Of a stretch of DNA of 64,000 nucleotides, positions 44,801 through 56,800 are shown one piece after another. The stretch's first letter is position 1. Every line of letters begins with the position of its first letter. The stretch covers positions 2,232,001 to 2,296,000 of the forward strand of contig OZ038440.1 in the NCBI GenBank assembly GCA_964036275.1, in the 5' to 3' direction. The position numbers were made by a program, and so were the translations under genes. This DNA comes from Litoditis marina (Eukaryota; Nematoda; Chromadorea; Rhabditida; Rhabditidae). A model generated the notes under the pieces. The model had not been told where the DNA came from. It did not search any database and saw only the letters and a list, made by a program, of their open reading frames with translations.

Positions 44801-47800
44801 CGGGTTTGTACGAAAGCCCCATTATACCCTGAATCTCCTGGTTATTGCAGATGAACTTGGGGTGTCCGGGATCCTGGTGCAGCAACTGTACCGTCTCCGT
44901 CCTGCAAAAGTAACTGTTATGCTCGTCCTCCTTCTCGACTATGTTCACCTTCTTGTTTGTCACTCTTTTTCTTTTCTGTTTTGTGATCAGAGGTGTGTTA
45001 TCAATTTCTACTGGCACGGACACCAACAGATCGACATTTATCCGTATGGGTTCTTGTTTCTCGTCTATTCCCGTGATGAGCGCTGAGTTGTCGCTTGTCT
45101 CTATCACTCTGTATGGTTCCGTGAAGTCAAGTGTCAATTTTGGATGTGTCGATTTTCCTTTTGTTGTTGGCATTTTCATGTATACCCTTTCTCCAATTTT
45201 CGGATAACTTTTCGTCCCTGTTGCATTCTTTGTATCATAGTACTCTTTTGCTTTTTCCCTCGCGCTGTCATTTTTCTCCTTGGCTAATACCCTTATTAGT
45301 CTCATTCCTTCGATCAACGCTGCTTGATATTCCTCCTCGTCTACGATGTGAAGAGTTAGCTCATGTTGTGGCAAATTTTCTCCCGGTACTCTCTGATCGA
45401 ACCCATGTAGCAAGAAGAATGGACTTTCCCCTGTAGCGTCATGTACTGTGTTGTTGTATGCGAACACCACGAACGGTAGTAGTGTGTCCCACTCGCATGG
45501 TGTCACCCCACTTTTCCGCAGTGATGCTGCAATTGTTGCATTCAGTCGTTCTGTAATACCATTTTCCCGCGGGTTATACCCTTTTGTGTATGACCAATCA
45601 ATTTTCGTAGTTGAGCATAGTTTTTCGCATATCTTGTTGATGAATTCCGACCCTTGATCTGAGTGAAATTGTCTAGGCCATCTACCTCCCTCACATATCC
45701 ATCGTGTAGTTAACGTCTCTGCTACCACCTCTGCTGACTTGTTCGGAATTGCATATGCCCCTGCCCATTTGGAAAAATGGTCAACTACTGTCAGAATGTA
45801 CTTGTTTCCTCGTGACGTGAGGCCCATTTCCATGATATCTATTCCTACCAGTTCATATGGCATGGTAGTCACAATTGGCTTCAACGGTTGTGTGTTACCT
45901 ACATGCGCATTGTTGATGAAACACTTCTGGCATTCTGCGTGCCACTGGTGTACATCTTGTTCCATTCCGTTCCAGAAAAACTCTTGTTTCAATTTCTTGA
46001 GAACCTTCTTAGCTCCGAAATGTCCCGCCCATAACCCTGAATGAATCTGATTGAATAGTCGTTGTCGTTCCTCCTTGGGTACAATTTTCTTGTATTCTCC
46101 TGTCTCTACTGCCAGTTCCAGGTCTCTCTCCGTTATCCGAAAATTTGCTACCCAAAGTCTGTTCTTACACCTAGGTAGGTCAATTTTCCCTGTTGTACTC
46201 CCTGCGTCCAACTTATTGAGTATTTCCTTGAAATCTTCATCGTTTCTTAGCCTATTCAGCCAACTACTCTGATGATCTGTTACCGCGATTTCTCCCACTA
46301 CTCTCTCATTCTCCGGACATGTACTACTTTCCTCTCCCCCTTTCGTTGGTACTCCTCGTGATAGTGCATCCGCTACTGCATTGGCTGACCCCTTTGTGTA
46401 CTCTATTTTCAAATCATACCGTTGGAGTTCCAGTGCCCATCTCATTATCCTTCCGGAAATTGACGTGCGCGCGAAGAGGCAAGTTAGTGGCTGGTGATCT
46501 GTTCGTACTATCGTTCTCATCCCATACAAGAAGTAGTGAAACTTGTGAACCGCGTGTACTACTGCTAGCGCTTCCAAATCCGTGACATGGTAATTCCTTT
46601 CTGCTTTTGACAACCCTTTGCTAGTGAAACATATTGGGTGGATCAGCTTGTCTTTCCCTTTCTGACATAGTACTGCCCCTACTCCTGCTCCGCATGCATC
46701 TGTATACAAAATGAAAGGCTTTTCTCCTGTCCGAGCCATTTCTACATCAGGCTGGGCCAGAATTGGAGCTTCACATAATGTACTTTTCAATTTCTCGAAC
46801 GCGTTGTTCCGTCTCGAGTCCCATTCCCATGGTACTTTTGGACTTGTGAGTTCATGAAGCGGTTTCGCTAACGCTGCAAATTTCAACACAAACTTCCTGT
46901 AGTATGACGCCATTCCTAGAAATGTTCTCAGTTCTGAAATGGTATTGGGTTGCGGGTAGTCCTTGATAGCCTTCACTTTTTCCGGATCTACATGTACTCC
47001 CTTTTCATCGACTACATGTCCTAGAAACGGCACGCACCTCTCCAGTAATTTGCATTTCTGAGACTTCAAACAAAGATGAGCTTTCCTTAATGCCAAGAAT
47101 ACCTCCCTTAGAACCTCAAAGTGTCGTTCCTCCGTCTCCGTCGCTACCATTATGTCATCGATATATACGTGTACTTCATCTCCTCGGACGTTCTCTAGGA
47201 CTGAATCCATCAATCGTTGAAAAGTCGCGGGACTAGTGCTCAACCCAAATAGTAATACCTTGAACTGAAAAAGGCCTTCGCTGGTTGTGAACGCGCTTTT
47301 CTCCTTTGCTTCGTCCGTGAGTGGAATTTGCCAATACCCTGCACACATGTCTAGAGTACTAAAGAAACTTTTCCCTCCTAGAGTCTGTAACACCTTGTCA
47401 ATAGCTGGTAACGGGTAGGAATCTTGTTTGATTACTTTGTTGAGTTCCCTGTAGTCGATGCATAACCGTAGAGACTTGTCCTTTTTCTCTACCAGTACGA
47501 TTGGAGATGCCCAAGCTGATTTGCTCTTTTCGATGAGATCTCTTTTCAGTAAATCGTCTATCATCTCCTTGAACTTAACCCTTGCCCCAATTGGTACCGG
47601 TCTTGTCTTCTGTTTGATAGGCGCATTACTTCCTGTATCGATGTCATGTTGTACCGTTTCTGTGCGTGTCAGCTCTGCGTCATTGATTGTGAAAATGTCC
47701 CTGAACTCCTTAATCAAGTCAACTAACTTTTGTTGTCCTTGTTTTTCGGTGCGATTGTTTCTCAATATTGTCAACAACTTTTCGTCTCTTTCTGTTTCAC

Positions 47801-50800
47801 CCAGTTCTGGTCGTCCTTGTTGGTCGTCCAGCATTTCCCATGTAGTTTCCAAAGGTATGTTTGTAAATGGTTCCTTCCCCCATTCTCCCATAGTCTCACC
47901 TTTTCGAAACACCATAGCTTCCTCCGAATTGTTGGATACTTGGACCTCAACTAGACCTTCTACTGCAATATTAAATACTCCCGATGGAATCCGTTCATCT
48001 CTAGACCACAGAATTCCCGTACTTTCGCCCGTTCCTGTAGCTGTCAATCTTACCGTCTTAGTTTGCCCTGTACTAACAACGACCATTTCTGCTACCTCGG
48101 CTACACTCATTGGTTTCTCGTTGTACTTGTCCATCACCAATCGAATACCCAACTCTTCCAATGCATTAGTTCCTAGGATCATGAAGCCTTCTCGATTCTT
48201 GTCCAAATGCCAAATAACCGGTTTCACCCTCTCGTTTTCCTTGACTTTGACCTTGATTTCTGCGAGTGCTACAAACTTCATTTCGCCCCCAGATGCGTCG
48301 AATACTTTCCCATGAAAAGTTGGTGATACTTCCTTGACTAGCGTGTGTACGTCCACTCCCCGTGTCATCGCCTGCTCAATTACTTCTGCCGACAATATCG
48401 ATAGTTGTGACCCCGTATCTACCTCTACCACAGGTTTATCTCCGTACGCTTCACCTTTGGTTTCTCCTTCTCTGGTGACTTCCGATATTTGGTTGCATCG
48501 CCGAAATTCCTCTACCACCCTAGTCGCAAATGAACGTAGTTGAGGTTGTTGTTGCTGACCATTGTTACCTACCGGTCTACTCTGTTGTTGTAGTTGGTTA
48601 TTTGGTATGAACGGCCGATTCTGTTGTTGCATAGGTTGTGTTCCTGTCTGAAATCCCTGATTTCCGTTCACATTACCTCGTTGCTGTTCCTGTCGCGCTT
48701 GTCCATATTCTGGTTTCCAACCATTACCCATCTCCCGTAGTAGTTTCCTGCAGTCTTTCCTCATATGCCCTGGTTTACCACAATGAAAACATACCGATTT
48801 TCCTTCCAAGTCTACACCCTTTGGTCTTGTTTTCGGAGGACCTTCTGATCTCTCCTCATAGGTTTTCTTGCCCGGGACGTTCGATTTGGTAATCTGTCTG
48901 GTTCGTTCGAGTGTCAATGTCATTTCCTTCATTCTGTCATATATTGTTTCATCGTCCGTCGTCTCCAGTACTTAAGCTAGATGGAATGAACCATCCCACT
49001 CCGCTACCTGTTTGTACAACATTTCCGCCCTCATGAACGCCATTGATCCCCCCGATCTGTCCGGTTCCGCGCGCGCTGACCATTTTTCGAGTTCCAAACA
49101 GAATTTTGCTATAGACTGCCCTGACCGCATTTTCAAATTTCTCCATTGCTCAATTGCCTTCAGCCTCGAAATTTTCTCTGTACCGCGCAACCTATTTCTC
49201 ATCGCTGACACCAATTTGTCAAAGGATTCATTACGCTCGTGTTCTGCTAGCGTTGTATATTGTGCCTTGGCGTTCCCTGTCAACAAATCCTTCAATAGGC
49301 CCTTCAGTTGAGAGTTATCCCAGGAGTTCTTAGGGTATCGTAGCAAAAACGATTCCACAAATTCGCTCCAGTTTTCCCCCTTTTCCCCGCTGAACTGTTC
49401 CAATTTCGGTACTGCCTGAGATTTTATCAATTGTACAATTGCCTGCGTCATTCCGTCTGTTTCTCTCCCTTGTGTCGTATTGTGTCTGTTTTCTCTTGGT
49501 TCAATATTGTATACTGGACTGCGAGGTCTGTGCCGCACAGTATCACTGACAAAATGATCAATCGTACCTTGTGTTTCCATTCGGGATCTTTCCAGTCTTG
49601 TTGGGCTCCGGGTTGACAGTCTTCGTGACAGTTGGCCCTGGTGGTCCCAGGAGTTGGTCCTCGATCTCTGCATCTGCAACATATTGTCAATTTCATTGTC
49701 TCTTTCCACTTCTTCCCTCTCTTCCATCTCTAACTCTTGTTGAGCTTCTTCATAGAAATTATCCTGCTCATCAATATGATCTCCTCCTCCATCTCCCTCG
49801 AGTAGATTTTCGACCGAAACGTCGGGTGTTCTGTCCTGAAATTGATCGATTTGTTCAGAATGACGATAATCTTCTAGTTCTGCTACAACCCTATCACATT
49901 CCTCAATTATCTGATCATGGTCGCAATTGAAAGCATTAGCTAGAGATTCAATTGTCTCCTGTTTCCTTTCCACCTGTGCTATCACTTCTTCCTTCTGACA
50001 TTCCAGTACGTTACATAATTGTTTTATCAATGTTCTGTCCCTCCTTGCATTTGTGACTAACATTCTCAATTTCTGTTCCGTCTGAATATTCATACGCATT
50101 AACCCTTGAGCTATTCCCTCGTCAATTAGCGCATGTCCCTCGCATCTCCTCATTACATTACGTAGCATCTGTGTAGCATCACTGGCTTGGGTCCGAATTG
50201 GTTGCATTAGCCTTTCCCTTCATCACCTATGCGCCTTGTCTGTGCTATCACCTCTTCCGCCCGTACTGTAATTCTATTGATCTGCTTTTCAATCGCTACT
50301 AGTTCCTTCTGCGGCATGATAGTTTCATTCATTCTACCCTGTCCAGAACGAACGCTCGCGCTCTCATCCAAAACTCGCGTGTATCGACTTGATGATCGTG
50401 CAGTACTCACCGATGGTGCTGTTCCTCCAGGTGGCACCTTTCCGCTTTCTCCTTCTCCCTTGTTTGAATCACTTCCGGTCATTCTGCAATATTCCTGTTG
50501 ATGATTGAATACTTCCCAAAAAAATGGGCAGCACTTCCACCTTTCTCGCCAAAACTTCCTATCAATCAAACTCTCTGGTCAGTCTTATTCCTTTTGGGAA
50601 TAGCTTTCCAAATAATTCAATTGGAGGCCACTTCGGCGGGGTCGGTGACGATACCTACGGTCGCTTACTGACCTGAGTATCTCACAACAAACAATAAACT
50701 GATCCCTGCTTGACAAGTCACAGTGTTACTACGCCCAGCTTGACCAGACGTAGCCCAAACAACAATGTCGATCTCTTCGTACAAGAGATATTTGTCGACT

Positions 50801-53800
50801 AATACAATGCCGATCCCTTCGTACAAGAGATATACCGGCGACACAATGATAGAGGACAGAGAAAGAGAGAGAGTAAACGCGAAAGTGAATGCACCCTTTG
50901 TTTTGGTTGTTGATGGCTCAAATATCGCAAAAGAAAACCGAGTCCGCCCCTTTTTACCTATTGAGCGGTTCGGCCCCCAAGTTACTACCTGAAGGTAGAA
51001 TAAAAACGGCAATAGGAAAATAAGAGGTAAGAGTATGGTAGAAAACCAATATTCTCTCAAAACACGAACAACTGGCTCTTTTACTTTATATGAAAACCCA
51101 CAAGCAGCCACAGAACAATATAGAAAATATATATAAAAACTAACAACAACCCGCACTTGATGATGCAAGAGCGTAACAAGAATTAAAAACAACGGTATCA
51201 CTGTTGACGATCATGATGACCCGCCGCCCATTGGCTAAACGGAATACAAACGGTAAACAACGGGCACGCCCGTTGGAAACAAATATAAAACATCAAATCA
51301 ATATTACAACATCAAACTCTTATCTTCAACACCCATCCGAGTTGTGTTGATGGTAGAGAGGACGTAGGCCACGGTCGCACGGCTGGCAAGTTACAGATAC
51401 GTGAAATCTGAGTAGGGGTCATAAAGACTAAAAAATGGGGAAAAAGAATCGAAACAGCGGCTCTGTTTTAGTGTAGAATGAGAGGAAATTCTCCTCGTTT
51501 CTCAGTTCAGAAAGTTTTCTGCTGGAAAACAAACGTTTTGAGACGATAAGCTGACTGTTAGTGGTTTATCATCTCCTGTTCAGAACGAGATTACCATATT
51601 AGCATACCTATTTGCTCATTTAATCTCTAATCACATAAACTGCATTATAATAATTTTTCCATCATCAAAAATCATCAAGTTTCTCAATTATTCGATGCAC
51701 AACATAAAATTGAGGCTCACTTGATTTCAACAGATCAGAGCGTTATTAATTACAGTGGGAACGTGTGAACCAGGATGGAAACAGTTTGGATCGTCTTGTT
51801 ACAAAGTAAGTTACAAGGTTTTATTAACCAGCCGCTTGAACACATTGAGCGGATATCTATTATCAGAAACTCTATGAGTTGTTTTTCTCCAAACGTTCAT
51901 AATGATAGTTTATTCTCACGAACTGCCCATTTTGAGAGTTGGGCAGTTCGTGAGCGGATATCTATTATTAGAAACTCTATTTTTGTTGATGTTCAAACTC
52001 TGTTGATGTTCAAACCTGAGTTATACTTTGTAGCTTAATGTCTTTGAGCTTGATCGTCCCCTTCACGGAAGACCCCGTGACGAGAAAAAGGGAGAGAGAA
52101 ACAAATTTGTAATATGTTCTAAGCACAGTTGGAAGTTGTCCAGAAACGTTGGGGTTACTTGTACTTTGACTTTCCATAAGGCCTTAGTAGCATTGTAAAA
52201 GTAGAGTAGATCATTTTTTCAGTTGGGGGAGATCACCACGGATTACTACTTAGCGGAATATTTGTGCACCGTAGAAAATGCACATCTAGCATCCCTTCAT
52301 TCGGAAGAGGAACAATCGTTTGTGACGGGTGAGTTCAACTAGAAGTCGAGTTATTGTATCTGGTAAACGGGGTTGTTCTACTTATCTTCTAAAGCAGTTA
52401 GCATGACTGAACCCATGAAAACTGTGAAAAAGTGAATCAGTGTGTAGGGCGGCCTCTTTATCAATTAACAGCACTGAGAGGTAACTATATCGAAGCTCGA
52501 GATCTGAATGGAAACTAGCTTCAAAATTCTTTTAAAACGAACGTGAGGCAGTTTCTTGGTGCACTTGAACGCAAGTTGTTTTTCAAGATGTTGCTGTGTG
52601 AAAATCGACAACTAATTCGCAATGTATCGGCATTTTCATTCCAACGGCAGTTAAAGACCAAGGGTCACGCCAACATTCATTTTTTAATATTCACCGTTTG
52701 GGTTTTTGGCATGTTCAATGTTGATAGGAAGGGATTGAGACTAGAAGTGAATAAAAATAATAAGTGCTAAGTAGGTTTGTAGAAAACAGTATATTGTACG
52801 TTTACATTTTTTCGAATTGGCGCCGTACGCAGAAGTGGGCGACGGTTACTATGCACCAGGCACGAGCCTCGGCGCGCGCGTACGAAAACACCGATTTCAA
52901 GTTTTGTTTTTTTCGCTTTCAATTATTCATATTTACTTATTTATACTTATTTATGTCAATTATGTTTTCAATCGAATTCAATTGGCTTGGTTCAAGATAT
53001 TTAGTTTATTGCTATTCGAGTTAAAAAGTTATCTCATTGAGCCAACAAAGAGTTTTTCGTCTACCCCGTAGTTTGATTGGAATCCGGGTTCTCCGATCAA
53101 GTGGGAATCGTTTTCACGATGGTATATCAGATATTTCTCAACCAGTTCAACCGTTATTTCTGTAAAAGCTCAACCTCTTTTGCATTTTGAATTAGTTTAT
53201 TTTGTTCTTTGTGAGCAGAATAATTTCTTCCAGTTTCAGTGCGCTCTGGGATTTTTTCCTGAAAACTTCGTCGAATCGTGAGCTCTCCTTGATGGGATTA
53301 GCTGCCTTACATGGATCGCTTCATGCTTTCCGCGTTCTATCCGGATCAGTATTTTCGGTTAGATTGTAGTGTATTTATTAAAACTCAGTGAGGTGAGAGG
53401 TTGTACACTCTGTTGTCTGCATGTGAACAGACATACATATTGCAAGCACAATCGAACAACTTCTTACTTTCACTTTTTATTCTCAATTACCGAATAACCG
53501 AATTGAATATTTACATTAGCACTACTTGGTCGGTAGGTTGTAGCATCGATTTAAAAGCACTCAGACATCACACACTTGCAGGGAGTTACAAATAACATAT
53601 TTTTGTATAGGTGCTCTATTGGTTTGAGCACAAGAGTCTGATGTAGTATATGTCATCCTCATTCTTCACTATTCACAATTTCCACATAGCTGGTAATTTT
53701 TCCCAAGTATCTGTCTGGTATCTTGCCAGTTTGACTAAGCCTACCGACCATGTAGTGAAAATGACTAGTTTTTTGTGCTCATTTTCGGGTGTAATCGACT

Positions 53801-56800
53801 ATTTCACTTGAATTTGTTATATTTTGTTTACCACAAACCATTCAATGCTTTCATTCTTGCCCTTTTTAGTATTGCAAAAGTTCCGTTCACTTACACACGT
53901 ACCCAAGAAAGTGGGTTGCAGCTGCATTCTCGAATATTCGGGCAATCAAAATAATAAACAGGCGTATATTAGAACCACGCCTTGCAATTTCAATGATTCA
54001 GAAATACCGATTAGTATGCAAATGCAACACAGAAAGTAGTACAAGAAGCGTGTATGTCCATGAGCTCACTCGTTTATATTGTTGTTACTTAACTTACATT
54101 TGTCGATCTATAAGAACTTCATTTTTCCAAGCATGAATATTGTATATTTTTCTCATCATACACGTTCTAGAGATTGTGATAGAATTTCGGTATCCATTTC
54201 ACCCACGCACATTTTTGTTGAATGATAATGAACTATATATATGTACACCTGTTCTTGAATTTCTTTGGTGCAACAAATGGATAAAATTATGTATTTTTAT
54301 TATAAAAATTAAAATTGACAAACAATAGGGGTGCCGACTTGTAGCTTCGTGTCCTGACCCGGCGGATGTAACTTCACATCATCTGGAAATTTTGTTTGAA
54401 TCATTTACATATAAACTTGTAAACTTTATTGTTTGTTAAATAGATTCCACATAACAATTGCTATTTAAGCTTTGCGAAATACGGGACCGGGACTTAACAA
54501 ATATCCATTTCGTAAATTCAATGAAAAACGGGCTCTTTCTATTAGGGTCATCGGAAAATTGGGCACCCGGAAAAACCTAGGGTGTTTCGGGGAAATGGAA
54601 TTTCCGGGAAATCCCCGAGAACGTTCAAGGTATTTTCAGGGTGAAATGGAGGTATAAACTCTACAAATTCTCGGAAATTTCAGGGAAACTCAGTATCAGG
54701 GAAAAGTGCGGGAAAAATATGATAAAATACCCTACAAATTCTCGATAATTTCAGGGTAACTCAGCATCGGGGAAAAGCATCGGAAAAAGAGCATGAATAA
54801 GCCTTTCGCCGCGGCAATCGCGTAACCCGTACTAGATACGGCGCGGCCAGGGGTGCCGTGATTTGATATTTTGGAAATTATCAGCTCAACATCGAAGTCT
54901 GAAGATGGACAGGGGAGATACAATGAAGTTCATTTCATGAAGTTTTTACTAATGAAATATGCACTTCTATTCTCTTCATATAATATTAATATTTTGAAAA
55001 ATATTTTTTAGAAAAATATTTTTCAAGAAAATATATTTTTCAAGAAAATATATTTTTGATAAAATTTTCGAAAAATACTTTTACCAAGAAAAATATCTTA
55101 TTAGTTTTTTCAATCACGTGTGAAAAATTTCTGAGAAGTTACTGAGAAATTGTAAGGTGACAACCGGGAAATTCCCGGGATTTTTCCCTGTTTTCACCTT
55201 CTTTTCGCTCTGATCATTTCGCGAAATGATCCCGGAACGATTGAGGTAGAATCAGGGAAAAAATCGGGGAATTTCAGGAAAACCGGCGCTCCTGTGGTAG
55301 ACCCTTTCTACCTTACTGTGGCCGTATGCACCAATATTTTTTGGCGTTTTCTGTTAAATGACCAAGTTAGTCTGTTCACTGCTACGAATGTATTGACAAA
55401 ATAAAATATGTTGGAAAAATGGGTTCCCCTTTTGTAAATAAAAAACGGGTATCTTTTCTCATTACTCAAGCATCTGGTAGTAATTTTGTATTCCAATCGA
55501 AACTCAAAAACGTGTTTTTATTTTACGTGTCGAACATTATTTATAAAAGAGAGGCTCCAAATCTTTCATGTTACCCAAAAGTAGCCCGTTTTCCGACTTT
55601 TCAACACAAGCAATCTGCGAAATGAAATGATAAACTGCGGAGAAATAGTTTAAAAAAAAACATACATCCCCATTCCTATGTGCTCCTTTCATGTTCCGTG
55701 CCAGCTGCTTGACTTACTGACGGTCGAGCACACATCGAAAAGAACAAATATGTACCTGAAATACTATAAAAGTTCACGTACTCAAGACTGGAGCACCTGT
55801 GAACAGAACCTTTAATAATCCATGCAGTATAGTATATCGAGTGAATTTGAAAACTTTCTGGACAAAGTCTCAAAACTATCGTATTTGAACCATTTCGTAA
55901 ATTCAACGAAAAACGGGCTCTTTCTATTAGGATAGTCCCTTTCTACCTTACTGTGGCCGTATGCACCAATATTTTTCGGCGTTTCCTGTTAAATGACCAA
56001 GTTAGTCTGTTCACTGCTACGAATGTATTGACAAGGCAAAAATTTAACGAAAAATTCGAACAAAAAGCAAACGTTGAATAGAGACTCACTTTGAATCTTT
56101 GAAAGCTTGCAGTTGAGATCACCTTCCGTACCCAGGCAGACTTTCGAAGGTCAGTCTGGAAACAAACAAAGATAAGACATACACTATACAAAATATATGT
56201 AGAGAAAAGGTACAAAATACCAGACCTGATGATAAAGATAAATGTTTAATTATAGAATGAAGTTTTTTTGTTCAAACTTGAGACTGTATAATCGTCGTGC
56301 AAGATAAGCACATACTCACAAAGAGCTTAATACACCAATCAAATGAATGTAACTGACAATAAAATACGAGAATACCGAAATAGACAACAATAATTATAAC
56401 ATAGAACAACCGAGAATTATAGAAAAACGCCGCATCGCGATCGCATTGAGCGGCAAAAACCGCTAAGGTACTGTATGATGGCATGTACGTGATACACTGC
56501 CAAAATTAGGAGCAACTAGGAGCGCGGCGGGAATTTGAAAAATATTGAAAAACACATCAAAATATTTCCACACCATTAATTGAAAAATGGTATTTCGGGT
56601 ACTTATGCAACAGGAGACATAGAATAGAATCCCAAACTAGTCTCATTTTGAATGTTGGCGTGACCCTTGGTCTTTAACTCATCCCTTTCATTGTACCAAA
56701 CTTAGTGTCAACTTTCTTTTATTAAGCCAACGTCTTGTCGACGAGTCGTTTGTCATGGATAGGATACTTCCGATTCAGCAATATATGGAAGTGGACCGAT

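Larger units (their letters stand above)
43137..51335 (-). mobile_element. Ty3/gypsy LTR retrotransposon, full length
   Basis: An 8191 bp element (43141-51331) on the minus strand, flanked by a CCCA duplication at 43137-43140 and 51332-51335. Copy C around 29010-29020 shows the uninterrupted site. The order 5' LTR, primer site, short ORF, gag, protease-RT-RNase H-integrase, 3' LTR is typical of Ty3/gypsy. It differs from the simple plan by a stop between gag and pol and by a ~475-residue extension after integrase. Cer1 of C. elegans is the closest architecture I can name, from general knowledge only. Confidence 0.95.
52655..56673. mobile_element. 4019 bp TTAA-flanked transposon
   Basis: TTAA at 52651-52654 and 56674-56677. 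Perfect 25 bp inverted ends begin AGACCAAGGGTCACGCC. Copies A-C show the empty site (CGGCAGTTAACTCAT). TTAA is the piggyBac-type target, but no transposase frame is visible in 4 kb: only short AT-rich frames. A nested insertion lies at about 54543-55300, between direct-repeat flanks also present uninterrupted at 55890-56040. The element lies in lectin intron 3. Confidence 0.88.

Noticed and set aside
43572..45000. Envelope gene at the 3' end of the LTR element
   Set aside because: The region is continuous with pol and has no signal peptide, furin-like site or membrane segment.
47458..48315. 285-codon plus-strand frame opposite pol
   Set aside because: It lies antisense to the protease and early RT region of an intact pol gene and has no domain of its own; it is a shadow frame.
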